From Sanghuangporus weigelae (lineage: Eukaryota > Basidiomycota > Agaricomycetes > Hymenochaetales > Hymenochaetaceae), in assembly GCA_033182465.1 (NCBI GenBank), contig CP137330.1:1364001-1428000 (forward strand): a stretch of DNA of 64,000 nt, written 5' to 3'. Made by a program: the position numbers and the translations under genes. The notes beneath the pieces are model-generated. The model saw only the letters and a program-made list of their open reading frames with translations, ran no database searches and was not told the DNA's origin. Below, piece by piece: positions 46,349-55,694 of the stretch. Position 1 is the stretch's first letter. Each line of letters begins with the position of its first letter.

Positions 46349-47366
46349 ACACAGCATCAAGCTTCCGAAGTACTATGGCAAGCGAAGCGAAGATATTGAT
46401 CTGTGGATTAGTCGATGTATCTCGAAGCTGGCACAGCATGGAGTCAAGGATGAGGAGGAGATCGCAAAGAGCCTATTTGCGGCACTAGAAGGCGACAGCT
46501 ACGATTGGTTTGCAGAGAAGAATACCCTAACATCATTCGATGCCAATGGGAAACTGAAACCAGTACCCGCGATTATCGCTGCAACAAATGGAATGTTCGC
46601 ATCACTCAAGGACATGCTGAACTGGATGAGGATCCGAGCAGGACATCCGATCATTGGAGAACAGGAAGCCCTATTCCAACTACTATGCATCCAGCAGAAA
46701 GGAGCAAGCATTAGGGCGTACAACGACGAATTCCGACGACTCAAAGCACGAGCACCAGACACGATGGATAAGCAGATGCTCAAGTACATCTATGTCAAAG
46801 GACTAGACATGTGGGTCAAACGACGAGTCGAATCTGTACAACCCGACGCTTTCGAGAAGAACGACCTCGATGCATGGATGGAATGGACAAGCAACCTAGC
46901 AAACTCTGACGCCAGGCAAAGGCTCATGGGTAGTCAAACATACACCCCGAGATTCAAATCGAACGGACAGTCATCTTTCCGACCACCAGTACAAACAACG
47001 AAACGAGATCCAGACGCCATGGATGTAGATGCACTCCGAGGCTTGCCGAAGAAGGGAGGCAAATGCTACAACTGTGAAAAGTCAGGACATTACGCAAAGG
47101 ATTGCAAGGCACCAAGGAAGCAAAAGGGTTCTTCCTCTAAGCGGCCGAAGAAGACTAATGGTGTAAAACGGAGGACGATGACAACACGAACAATCGATTT
47201 CAAGGAAACATGTCCCGATCCACACTGCCGAAGGCCAGTCCACTACGACCATGTAGCATGGGCTAAAGGCGACGAATCAGCAGGATGGACTTGCAAGCAT
47301 GACGAAGAATACCGAAACAACATTCGCAAATCCCTAGCAAGTAAAGAGCAACAGGGAAAAGATTAA
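46278..47366 (+). CDS. Gypsy-B gag
   Basis: 362 codons from ATG at 46,278. A short coiled coil (VQALEQQLQTLQTQLSK) is followed by the gag core (FAALEGDSYDWFAEKN; LKARAPDTMDKQMLKYIYVK), a CCHC knuckle (CYNCEKSGHYAKDC, about residue 258), and a C-terminal Cys/His-rich tail (CPDPHCRRPVHYDH...CKHDEE) that could be a second zinc site. It forms the particle shell and binds RNA. The start lies inside the preceding ORF; the end carries a slippery heptamer. Confidence 0.9.
   Translation: MSTTDQKVQALEQQLQTLQTQLSKHSIKLPKYYGKRSEDIDLWISRCISKLAQHGVKDEEEIAKSLFAALEGDSYDWFAEKNTLTSFDANGKLKPVPAIIAATNGMFASLKDMLNWMRIRAGHPIIGEQEALFQLLCIQQKGASIRAYNDEFRRLKARAPDTMDKQMLKYIYVKGLDMWVKRRVESVQPDAFEKNDLDAWMEWTSNLANSDARQRLMGSQTYTPRFKSNGQSSFRPPVQTTKRDPDAMDVDALRGLPKKGGKCYNCEKSGHYAKDCKAPRKQKGSSSKRPKKTNGVKRRTMTTRTIDFKETCPDPHCRRPVHYDHVAWAKGDESAGWTCKHDEEYRNNIRKSLASKEQQGKD
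47354..47360 (+). promoter_or_regulatory. -1 frameshift slippery heptamer GGGAAAA at gag-pol junction
   Basis: In the gag frame the bases read G GGA AAA, the X XXY YYZ pattern used for programmed -1 frameshifting, two codons before the gag stop. Pol lies in the -1 frame. The heptamer is also kept in Gypsy-C. Use of the site is inferred. Confidence 0.65.
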
Positions 47367-47470
47367 GACCTCCATCGAACGAGACTGCGCGATGTGAGTG
47401 TAACAAGGGTGACGAGAAAGGTTTCAACAACCAGTGTTTCAAACCTCCTGGGTTCAACCCCAGTGAAGCG

Positions 47471-50400
47471 ATGTACAATAAGCGATTGCCAATACAAGCA
47501 TTGCATCCCCGATTACCTATTCGAGTGAAGGTTGGAACAAAGACCCTAGCAGTCAAAGCGTTAATCGATTCCGGAGCTACATGCAGCACGATACACCCCA
47601 ACTTGGTACGACACTACAGCCTATTCAAAAAGAGGCTTGATCACCCTCGACCTTTGAATAATGCGGATGGAAGTCCCAACCAAGGAGGAGCAATCACGCA
47701 CGAGGTCTACACATTAATTTTTGATGGACCTAGACCGCAGCCACAAACGTTGGCAGTAGCAACCACAGGACAGGATCAAGTGATCCTAGGAATTGACTAT
47801 TTGGCCAAAGTCAATCCCGAAATTGATTGGAAGAATCAAGTATGGAATCGGAATGGTAATTCGATACCATTCGAGCTCAACGTCATACGAGCTACCAAGA
47901 AGCGAAAGCGCAGGAAGCGCAAACGGAAACGGCAAACCAAAGGCAAACCTGACAAGACAAGACCTAGGCATAACACGAAGCAACAGGCTCAGGACAGAGA
48001 CAACTATCGACACTCTGGAGCACCAGGAATAATATTTGCGCCAAGGAGAGACAACAACGGACACTCTCACGAAACGAAGCCACAAGCGAAGCCGGAAACC
48101 AGACCAGCAACACCAAGACTGGAACAGGCAAAACAGACGCCAGAAGTGAAGAGTCCGAGCACGGAAAATATACCAGACTCTACAGCGAAACAGCCACAGC
48201 AGGAAATGGCAAACAAGCATCATCGAGATGAGGAGGAAATAAACCACACTCCCAAGCGATGGAAGAAACAGGCACCACAAGGAACGAGTATAGTGCAACG
48301 ACGACCAAGGCACATACCGAGACGGATGATCCCAGCACGGCAACTGTACCAGACATCCGAAGGTGAAACACAAAATGTAACAGGCAAGCATAGCCTAGAC
48401 GAACAGGAGGAAATAAACGACTCTCCGAAACGTTGGAAGAAACAACCACCACAGAAGATACACCCACTGAGGCAAAACATGCCGGAAGATGAAGAACTCT
48501 GGCCATCACCAGAAGAAAACCCGGGCATGAAGTACAGGATACGACCACGAAAGACACGCTATCCAGAGAAGCCAGTGGCAGGCATTATACGACCCAGAAC
48601 AGCATCGTTAATGCGAGGAGCTAGTCCCACACCGAAGCGTACAAGATGGGCAGACAACGAAAGCGATATCGAGATGCAAGACGAGCAGGAGACAACAGAA
48701 GACACTCCTATGCACGATATAGAGCCAGAAGACATTGAAAGTCTTAGGACGACCAACCAACCAGCTACCCTTACCAGAAAGGAAGAGCTCGCTGCAAAGC
48801 TAGAGCTAGACATCAATCGAAATTGGTCACCAAGGCAGCAGAACCAAGTCTCACAGCCTCTGAACAAAGCGAGTTCAGTATCTCAGCAGTATTCTCAACA
48901 AAAGGCAGCTGCAGAAGGACTACTAGGAACACAGAAACGAGATTGGCGAAAACTCCTACCAAAGGAAATAGAAGACTACGCAGATGTCTTTGATCCTGAC
49001 AAGTCAAGAAGGTTACCCAAGCATACGAAATGGGATATGGCGATTAACCTCAAAGAAGGAGTACCATTACCGAAACCAAGGCCTATTATCAAGCTCACAC
49101 GAGAAGAGCAGGCAGCACTCGACGCTTATGTCAAAGAGTTACTTGACAAAGGATGGATTGAAAAGGTTCAACCACATGAACCATGTCCGGTAGCAGCACC
49201 AGTCTTCTTTGTAGGAAAGAAAGACGGAGGAGCACGAGCAGTAACCGATTACCGAGACATCAACGACACGACAGTATCAGATCCATACCCGATACCGATC
49301 ATGAGTGTTCTCCCAGAGAAACTGGAGAAAGGAAAATTCTTCTTTACACTCGACATGCGATCAGGTTACAACAACCTGCGAATCCGAGAAGGAGACGAGT
49401 GGAAGGCAGCATTCCGAGTTGGCAATGCAGTCTACAAGCCAAAGGTCATGATGTTTGGAATGAAGAACTCACCTGCAGTATTCCAACGATTCATGAATGA
49501 CAACTTCGAATATTGGCTCAGGACAGAAGAAGCACTCAACTATTTGGACGACCTTATTGGTCAAGCACAAACTGAAGAGGAACATTGGAAACTCCTCAGA
49601 GCAATTCTACAGAAATGCCGAGAGCTCGACATTTACCTCAAAATCGAGAAATGTCACTTCCTCCAAACCCAGCTCGACTACTTGGGATTTGTAGTAGGAA
49701 CGAAAGGCATCCAGATGGATCCTTATAAGCTCAAAGCTATTCACGAATGGCCAGTGCCAAAGACGAAACGACAAGTTCGAAAGTTCCAAGGATTTTGTAA
49801 CTTCTACCGAAGATTCATCAGGAACTATGCCGATACATTCGCACCTATTGGCGACCTTATCAAAAAGGATCGCAAGTTCATATGGGCAGAGGCACAAGAC
49901 AAGGCATTCGAAAGTATCAAGAAGGCATTCGAAACGGAAGTCGCATTGGCAATGCCAAAGCCAGACAAATCATATACATTGGAAACCGATGCATCCGATG
50001 TAGCGATTGGTGCAGTCTTACAACAAGAAGACAACCAAGGAGAACTGAGACCTTTGGGTTTCATGTCGAAAACTCTAACGAACACCCAACGAAACTATCC
50101 GACGCATGACAAAGAGATGCTAGCAATCATGGAAGCACTCAAGCATTGGAGACACCTATTGGAGGGAACCAAAGAACCAGTAACAATCCGAAGCGATCAT
50201 GCAAATCTCCGATACTTCATGACAGCTCAGAATCTATCGAGACGTCAAGCGAGATGGGCATTAGAGTTATCACGATATAACTTCAAGATTCTCCATTGGC
50301 CAGGCAAGAAGAACCAAGCTGACGAGCTATCACGACGATCCGACTATATGCCAGAGGACAAGGACAACTTAGGAGTTACCTTGTTACCTCCTGATACGAT

Positions 50401-51949
50401 CAAGCAACAAACATTGCGACGCACAGAGATCAACGGTCTATACAAGCTAGAAACTGAAATGGTCACTATCTCTGATCCTATTATCCGAACGATCAAGAGG
50501 AACTACAATACCGAGGAGGCTAAGAAGGAAATTCAGGCGATCAAGCAGAGCAACGGCTACAGTTACAGGAACGGCTTGCACTACGTAACCAATGCATTAT
50601 ATATCCCGCCGTCCGCCAACCTACGAGCGTTGCTAATCCGAAGGCGCCATGATCACAAACTTGCAGGCCACCCAGGAGCAGAAAAGACCATAGAGCTTGT
50701 AAAGCGATCATACTATTGGCCGAAGATGGAAGAAATGATCCGAGCATATACCGCAACCTGCGACATATGTCAGCGTGCAAAACCGATTCGACAGTTTCGA
50801 AATCCGCCGCTCCAACCGTTGGAGGCACCACATCAACCATGGGAAACCATAACCTGTGACCTGATTACCGACTTACCAGTCAGCAATGAAGGCTACAGTG
50901 CGATACTCGTTATAGTGGACAAACTCACTAAAATGGGGAAGTTCATTCCTTGCCAAGGGATACCCAATGCTAAGCAGTTGGCACGTTTGTTCCGCCAACA
51001 TGTCTTCAAATACTACGGGGCCCCTAAACGAGTAATCTCCGACCGAGGTAGCAACTTCACCGCGCAATTCCTCAAGGAGTTCTGCAGACTCATCGATGTC
51101 GATTGGAAAACTAGTACAGCGTATCATCCACAAACCGATGGTCAAACCGAGCGACTAAATCAAGAGCTTGAACAGTACTTACGCTGCTATGTGTCCTACC
51201 GACAAACAGATTGGGCAGAGTACATCGATATAGCAGAATTCGCCTACAACAACAGGAAGCACAGTACTACACATCAGTCACCATTCTATACACTGTATGG
51301 ATGGCATCCTCACCTGGACGTTGCGGAGACCGGTGATTCAAACGTCCCAGAAGCAATAAATCACCTAGAGGAGCTTCGACAAGTACAGCAAGAAGCCTAT
51401 AATTCAATTAGGCAAGCGAACGAGGCAATGAAGCTTTATGCAGACCTGCATCGAGGCAAACTGCCAGAGTACAAGCCAGGAGACGAAGTGTTACTAGACA
51501 TGAGGAATCTCAGTCGATTGGAACCAACGAAGAAACTTGCAATGAAATGGGCAGGGCCTTATAAAGTCGAGAAGGCAGTCGGACAAGTGTCATTCAGATT
51601 ACGCTTACCCGAAACCCTTCCGATCCACCCAGTGTTTCATGCGAGTCTTCTCAGGCCTTACAAACGAAAGGAATACCCTGGAAGACCCACTTTGGATGAA
51701 CCACCACCTATTGAAGTGGAGGGAGAAGCAGAGTACGAAGTGGAGACGATTCATAATACAAGACGTCATCGGAGCAAGGTCCAATACCTTATCCAATGGA
51801 AAGGATACCAAGAGCGAACATGGGAGCCACTTGACAACCTCAAGAACTCCTACCAAATGATCGAAGCATTCCATAAAAAGTATCCTCAGGCAATCCAGCC
51901 ACCGAACCTTAACCAATGGATCGCCGCACGAAAACGAATGAGGCAATAG
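47471..51949 (+). CDS. Gypsy-B pol (protease, RT, RNase H, integrase, chromodomain)
   Basis: 1,492 codons counted from the ATG at 47,471; the frame is already open from the gag end, as expected for a frameshift product. Protease (ALIDSGATCSTIHPN, D33); then an unusual basic, Pro/Gln-rich linker of about 330 residues with a duplicated PKRWKKQ motif (about 259 and 318); reverse transcriptase with YLDDL (about 690); RNase H (LETDASDVAIG, about 840); integrase zinc region (about 1,060-1,105) and core (CDLITDLP, about 1,128; YHPQTDGQTERLNQELEQY); and a complete-looking chromodomain at the end (YEVETIHNTRRHRSKVQYLI, then WKGYQERTWEPLDNL, about 1,422-1,450). The chromodomain marks a chromovirus, which targets chromatin with modified histones. 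Confidence 0.93.
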   Translation: MYNKRLPIQALHPRLPIRVKVGTKTLAVKALIDSGATCSTIHPNLVRHYSLFKKRLDHPRPLNNADGSPNQGGAITHEVYTLIFDGPRPQPQTLAVATTGQDQVILGIDYLAKVNPEIDWKNQVWNRNGNSIPFELNVIRATKKRKRRKRKRKRQTKGKPDKTRPRHNTKQQAQDRDNYRHSGAPGIIFAPRRDNNGHSHETKPQAKPETRPATPRLEQAKQTPEVKSPSTENIPDSTAKQPQQEMANKHHRDEEEINHTPKRWKKQAPQGTSIVQRRPRHIPRRMIPARQLYQTSEGETQNVTGKHSLDEQEEINDSPKRWKKQPPQKIHPLRQNMPEDEELWPSPEENPGMKYRIRPRKTRYPEKPVAGIIRPRTASLMRGASPTPKRTRWADNESDIEMQDEQETTEDTPMHDIEPEDIESLRTTNQPATLTRKEELAAKLELDINRNWSPRQQNQVSQPLNKASSVSQQYSQQKAAAEGLLGTQKRDWRKLLPKEIEDYADVFDPDKSRRLPKHTKWDMAINLKEGVPLPKPRPIIKLTREEQAALDAYVKELLDKGWIEKVQPHEPCPVAAPVFFVGKKDGGARAVTDYRDINDTTVSDPYPIPIMSVLPEKLEKGKFFFTLDMRSGYNNLRIREGDEWKAAFRVGNAVYKPKVMMFGMKNSPAVFQRFMNDNFEYWLRTEEALNYLDDLIGQAQTEEEHWKLLRAILQKCRELDIYLKIEKCHFLQTQLDYLGFVVGTKGIQMDPYKLKAIHEWPVPKTKRQVRKFQGFCNFYRRFIRNYADTFAPIGDLIKKDRKFIWAEAQDKAFESIKKAFETEVALAMPKPDKSYTLETDASDVAIGAVLQQEDNQGELRPLGFMSKTLTNTQRNYPTHDKEMLAIMEALKHWRHLLEGTKEPVTIRSDHANLRYFMTAQNLSRRQARWALELSRYNFKILHWPGKKNQADELSRRSDYMPEDKDNLGVTLLPPDTIKQQTLRRTEINGLYKLETEMVTISDPIIRTIKRNYNTEEAKKEIQAIKQSNGYSYRNGLHYVTNALYIPPSANLRALLIRRRHDHKLAGHPGAEKTIELVKRSYYWPKMEEMIRAYTATCDICQRAKPIRQFRNPPLQPLEAPHQPWETITCDLITDLPVSNEGYSAILVIVDKLTKMGKFIPCQGIPNAKQLARLFRQHVFKYYGAPKRVISDRGSNFTAQFLKEFCRLIDVDWKTSTAYHPQTDGQTERLNQELEQYLRCYVSYRQTDWAEYIDIAEFAYNNRKHSTTHQSPFYTLYGWHPHLDVAETGDSNVPEAINHLEELRQVQQEAYNSIRQANEAMKLYADLHRGKLPEYKPGDEVLLDMRNLSRLEPTKKLAMKWAGPYKVEKAVGQVSFRLRLPETLPIHPVFHASLLRPYKRKEYPGRPTLDEPPPIEVEGEAEYEVETIHNTRRHRSKVQYLIQWKGYQERTWEPLDNLKNSYQMIEAFHKKYPQAIQPPNLNQWIAARKRMRQ

Positions 51950-52203
51950 TTGCATCACATGCACTCCACCCGATGGAGCCGCTTATGGATCCACAATAGA
52001 GACGATGAGTAAGGTCCCCAATGACCTTACCAAGCGATGACATCAATGTGGCACACCAAAGCGAGAGCAGAGATAGAAGAATTAGGCAAGACATCGCCGA
52101 CATACCAACAAGATGGTATAAAACATGGAGAACTTCGAGCTGAACGAACAACAACTCAAATCGCAACAACTCTACTTCACTACAAGCGAACCACTACTCA
52201 GCT

Positions 52204-53202
52204 ATGCCTATCTTCGATGAGCTACATGCATTCTGTCAACCAGAAGATGCACCAGAATGGACATTTGCACTTAGGCCACCGACCGAACGTTATCAATGGC
52301 CACAGCTGTGCAACCGATTCAACGAAGAGAACTACGAAGACGAAATCGTACCCCTATGCCCAGGAAAGTACTTCGACGATCTATTTGACAAGTGGAACGC
52401 AGTCCACCACAACCGAGACGAAATACCCCATCTTATGATGGCGAATCACTCAGACGAGTGGTTATTCAAACTCAGTAACCCTCGAGACGCAGCATTACGC
52501 CGACTCAATGATGATGCATTTCTAACCTACGCGATCGAACTCGAAACACAAGCATTACATCGAGGCAAGATCGACTTTAGGCACGAAACGACATACAAGA
52601 ACATCATGGGCATCTATCATTCGGCAATTCAAATTTGCGCCTACCGACGAGACATGACTACCGCAATTCTTAACCGAATGATGCGATGGAGTCACTATCA
52701 TCCAATGAGCATCGATGCGATGAAGTACATCATATACATAGCCGACCAGACGGGCTTCTATGCATCCCACACCATGCAGTTCATGACGGTACTCAACATG
52801 ACGAAGTATTACGAAGGAACGAGATACCGAACGGTTATTGAAGCGAGGAACTCTACTACGGACGAGCTACCACTCGATGCCATAGAGCACCACGTAGTCG
52901 AAGGCAAAGAGGTTAACTACGACCCTCATTACCTTATGGAACTCAACAACCGAGAGGAAGAAGCCAGAGAGAAACTACAGGCTACACGACACCCATTGCT
53001 GGAAGATCTGATGATCTCAGTCTACCAGTACCCGAGCGAACTCTACCAGCCGGACGAGATGCTTACTATGTCGGAACAGGAGGACATGTACATACATTCC
53101 GACGACACAGAGTCAAGCGAAGAAGGTGAAAGCAGGGAACTATATACCCCAGCGAACTCGGCCCAGACTACACCTGAGGCTGAAGAATCCGAAGATTTGT
53201 AA
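52204..53202 (+). CDS. Gypsy-B ORF downstream of pol, 332 aa, function unknown
   Basis: Complete ATG-to-stop frame (MPIFDELHAFCQPEDAPEWT...) in the same orientation, 254 bases after pol. No signal peptide or membrane segment is visible, so it is not a typical envelope. It looks like a globular alpha-rich body (about residues 1-270) with an acidic Ser/Glu tail (HSDDTESSEEGES). No family recognised. Position after pol suggests expression from a subgenomic or spliced RNA, which cannot be seen here. Confidence 0.6.
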   Translation: MPIFDELHAFCQPEDAPEWTFALRPPTERYQWPQLCNRFNEENYEDEIVPLCPGKYFDDLFDKWNAVHHNRDEIPHLMMANHSDEWLFKLSNPRDAALRRLNDDAFLTYAIELETQALHRGKIDFRHETTYKNIMGIYHSAIQICAYRRDMTTAILNRMMRWSHYHPMSIDAMKYIIYIADQTGFYASHTMQFMTVLNMTKYYEGTRYRTVIEARNSTTDELPLDAIEHHVVEGKEVNYDPHYLMELNNREEEAREKLQATRHPLLEDLMISVYQYPSELYQPDEMLTMSEQEDMYIHSDDTESSEEGESRELYTPANSAQTTPEAEESEDL

Positions 53203-53742
53203 ACAACTCTTCTTTTATGCAACCCCTTTCCCATATCGTGACCCGACATGGTCAATTATGCATTTTATTCTTACCTTATGGTATTTATGGTCACATCCGA
53301 CCAAATTATGCTTTATGCACCTCTTTATTTCACGCTCATTCGGCCAACCAGCACAAATGAAGCACTATGCAGAAGTGTCAAAGAACCTACAAGGGCCTAG
53401 ACATTTTGTATATTGCGTCATTGTGCCGGCGCCGAATTGGCAGATTATGCCTACCTTTTATTATCCTCTATGCAACGGAGAAGCCAGAAAGGTTACGTGA
53501 AGTCACTCCCTTGCATTATGCTAGGATGTGCCTTCACGCTGAAAGGCACTCCAATTACACTCTTTCTTCGAAAAACTCCATTTGGGGGTTGAAGAGCCGT
53601 AGGTAAACACCGGGAACTTCACTCCCAAATTGGTATAAAACTTATTCATTAACGACTTTATGATTTCTTTCTTATCACTTTCAATTGCGTCATATTCTTT
53701 ACATGATGCACATTTCATATTCATATCCCTTCCCACCACCCT
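53203..53742. other. non-coding stretch between the post-pol ORF and the antisense gene
   Basis: About 540 bases with no ORF I would defend. On the minus strand it is the 3' flank of the antisense gene; AATGAATAAG (about 53,642-53,651, minus) is a possible 3'-end signal. Confidence 0.35.
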
Positions 53743-54058
53743 TTACAAGTCAATGTCTTCCCAGACACCCTTTTCACGACGTTCCTGCGAAGCAATACCT
53801 GCATTTTCGACGATTGGATCGATAACCTCAACGTCATAACCGAGCGCGAGGTGAACTCGAAGCGCGACAGTAGTAACATCGCGCTGGAACGATTGCATTT
53901 CGAAGTCAGCCTCCTAGAGGATGATTAACAACTCGAAACGGCACAGAGCATGCATCACTTACTTGAGCGCGCCTCTTACGCTCCAAAATCCAATGATTTA
54001 TGCCGAAAATCGCGACAATAACGACAAAAACAGTAACAGCAGCGGCGACTTTCGACAT
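53743..54058 (-). CDS. antisense two-exon gene in Gypsy-B, 88-aa single-pass membrane protein
   Basis: Minus strand: exon 1 from ATG 54,058 to 53,963, a 49-base intron 53,962-53,914 (GTAAGT donor, TTAAT branch-like site, CTAG acceptor), exon 2 53,913-53,743 ending TAA. Exon 1 encodes MSKVAAAVTVFVVIVAIFGI, then a basic stop-transfer patch (ERKRR). Exon 2 encodes a soluble tail (EADFEMQSFQRDVTTVALRV...EKGVWEDIDL). The membrane segment is about residues 5-22. CAAAATG is a good fungal start context, CT-rich DNA precedes it, and an ATAAAG TATA-like element lies about 60 bases upstream. The style is that of a host gene, not of a retroelement. It may be a captured cellular gene or an element-specific antisense gene. 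Family not recognised. Confidence 0.6.
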
Positions 54059-54169
54059 TTTGGAGCAGAGATGATGATGGTTTGATAGCAAAAATCAACC
54101 ATCACTAGGCGACCCTTTATCCGAGCTTTCTCACGGATTAGGATGAACATTTCTCCGAAAGTTCATCTT

Positions 54170-54182
54170 AGGGGGGGTGTAG
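54170..54182 (+). other. Gypsy-B polypurine tract
   Basis: TAGGGGGGGTGTAG directly precedes the 3' LTR, the expected plus-strand priming site. Confidence 0.6.
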
Positions 54183-55694
54183 TGAAAGGATCCGCTCAAA
54201 AACTCGCATCAGGATCGACACGATCAACAGATCTACACGATCAGCTTTCCAAACGCGACCGGTAACCAAGCCAGCCATCAAAGGCCCAAGCAATCGAGCG
54301 GCCTAGGCAACAGTAACCCGTTACCACCCGAGCGCTAGAAGCACCGAAGCGGATACGTAATCCCGCTAACAGCTAACACCGCCGACCGCCTATTACCGCG
54401 GACTACCACTCTAACGCCGCCGACCAAGCAACCAGAGCGACCTCGATCAAAAGAAGCGATCAAACTTCTTAGAAGTCCAGAAGCACAACTACTAAAGCCT
54501 AAACGCTAAAAGGCTAAAGGCTAATAAGGTTTATGGAGACCTCACTGGCATTTCAGCACTGTCAAGTCTGTGCACGAGTTTACATGGTCCTTTATGAAGT
54601 ATACTACTTAGTATGCACGGCAACGGTTGGTACGCGTGACTGTCACATCGAAACCGAGCGACACCTTCAGGATACAATGCATTCCAATCCACCAAACCCA
54701 ATAGTACCCAAGAAACGAGAGGAACTAACGATCACAACTCGAACCCCTCGAACTGCGAACCCGATAACTTGGAGAATGATTGGATGGTATAGACCGGAGT
54801 TGCACACACCATGCCCAGCATCTACGATACAGGCAAACCTTTATTTACCGAGAGATGCGAACCTGGAAACCAAGCAATTACAACTCCTTATACAACGAAG
54901 GATATGGCGCTACATTCGAGATATACGATACGAAGGCAAAGCATGGCTAGTCACCAGAACCCAGCAGAACCCACCAGCAGAGCTTATGCAGTTCATGATA
55001 TGCCTTGGACCATACTCTACACCGACCCGACACCTTAACACTGACGTGCGAGTTATGCTTACCCTCGCTGGACCTCGAGATGAATTCCGAAGAATCACAT
55101 ACCGAGCAGCCTACATCGCTCCAAGAGCAAAGATGCCACTCAATGACGGCAATGACATCGTTATGGAGTACTGACAGTGGAGCATTCCATATCGGAGCAC
55201 CACCTCTATTGTCTCAGTCAGCAACTCCAAAGAATTCTGTCATAGTGGAGACGACCTTACAAAGATTGGAGCAAAGTGGAGCGAAGCGCAGCAGGATGAC
55301 AAAGGAACAGATGTAATGGTGGAGGAAAGTGGAGTAAAGTGGAGACAGGATGAGTAAGAAATAGGACGGAAAATGGAATATCTGGGAGCATAAATAGTTG
55401 TAGGATTAGGCCCTCATTTCCCCATCTTTCGATCCTCTTAACACACTGGTGTAAAGCTTGCCCTACAGCGAGCTATTACTGTGTGCTTTGTACTATCACG
55501 CCTCTTGGAAATCCCAATCTGCTTTACTATTACCTCGTATCTGAAAGCATCCATAACTCGGACCGCGACTAGGAAGGCTAGTAAGGGACCGCGTGGTACA
55601 GCCAGACGTGGGTAGATAAGATCACCTCTGCACAACACACCGCTGCTTAGGCAAAAGGATCAAACCGGTGTAACCCCGGGCCTACTCCCTAACA
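54183..55694 (+). repeat. Gypsy-B 3' LTR
   Basis: 1,512 bases; same length and, as far as I could compare, same sequence as 43,403-44,914. Followed by GCTGT. Confidence 0.95.
54533..55174 (+). CDS. LTR-encoded ORF (3' LTR copy), 213 aa
   Basis: Identical protein to the 5' LTR copy at 43,753-44,394. In U3 of the 3' LTR it would be part of the element's full-length RNA, the same position as the U3-encoded genes of some retroviruses (for example MMTV sag). Function unknown. Confidence 0.6.
   Translation: METSLAFQHCQVCARVYMVLYEVYYLVCTATVGTRDCHIETERHLQDTMHSNPPNPIVPKKREELTITTRTPRTANPITWRMIGWYRPELHTPCPASTIQANLYLPRDANLETKQLQLLIQRRIWRYIRDIRYEGKAWLVTRTQQNPPAELMQFMICLGPYSTPTRHLNTDVRVMLTLAGPRDEFRRITYRAAYIAPRAKMPLNDGNDIVMEY

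Larger units (their letters stand above)
43403..55694 (+). mobile_element. Gypsy-B: whole-looking Ty3/gypsy chromovirus with accessory genes (12.3 kb)
   Basis: Both LTRs are 1,512 bases (TGAAAGGATCC...CTCCCTAACA; 43,403-44,914 and 54,183-55,694) and I saw no difference between them. Target duplication GCTGT (43,398-43,402 and 55,695-55,699) is exact. Order: LTR with its own ORF, leader, coiled-coil ORF, gag, pol (protease, RT, RNase H, integrase, chromodomain), a further 332-codon ORF, an antisense two-exon gene, polypurine tract, LTR. It looks whole and very young. Inserted in the minisatellite of an R1R4 copy. Gypsy-C and the solo LTR at 35,584-37,058 are older relatives. Confidence 0.95.
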
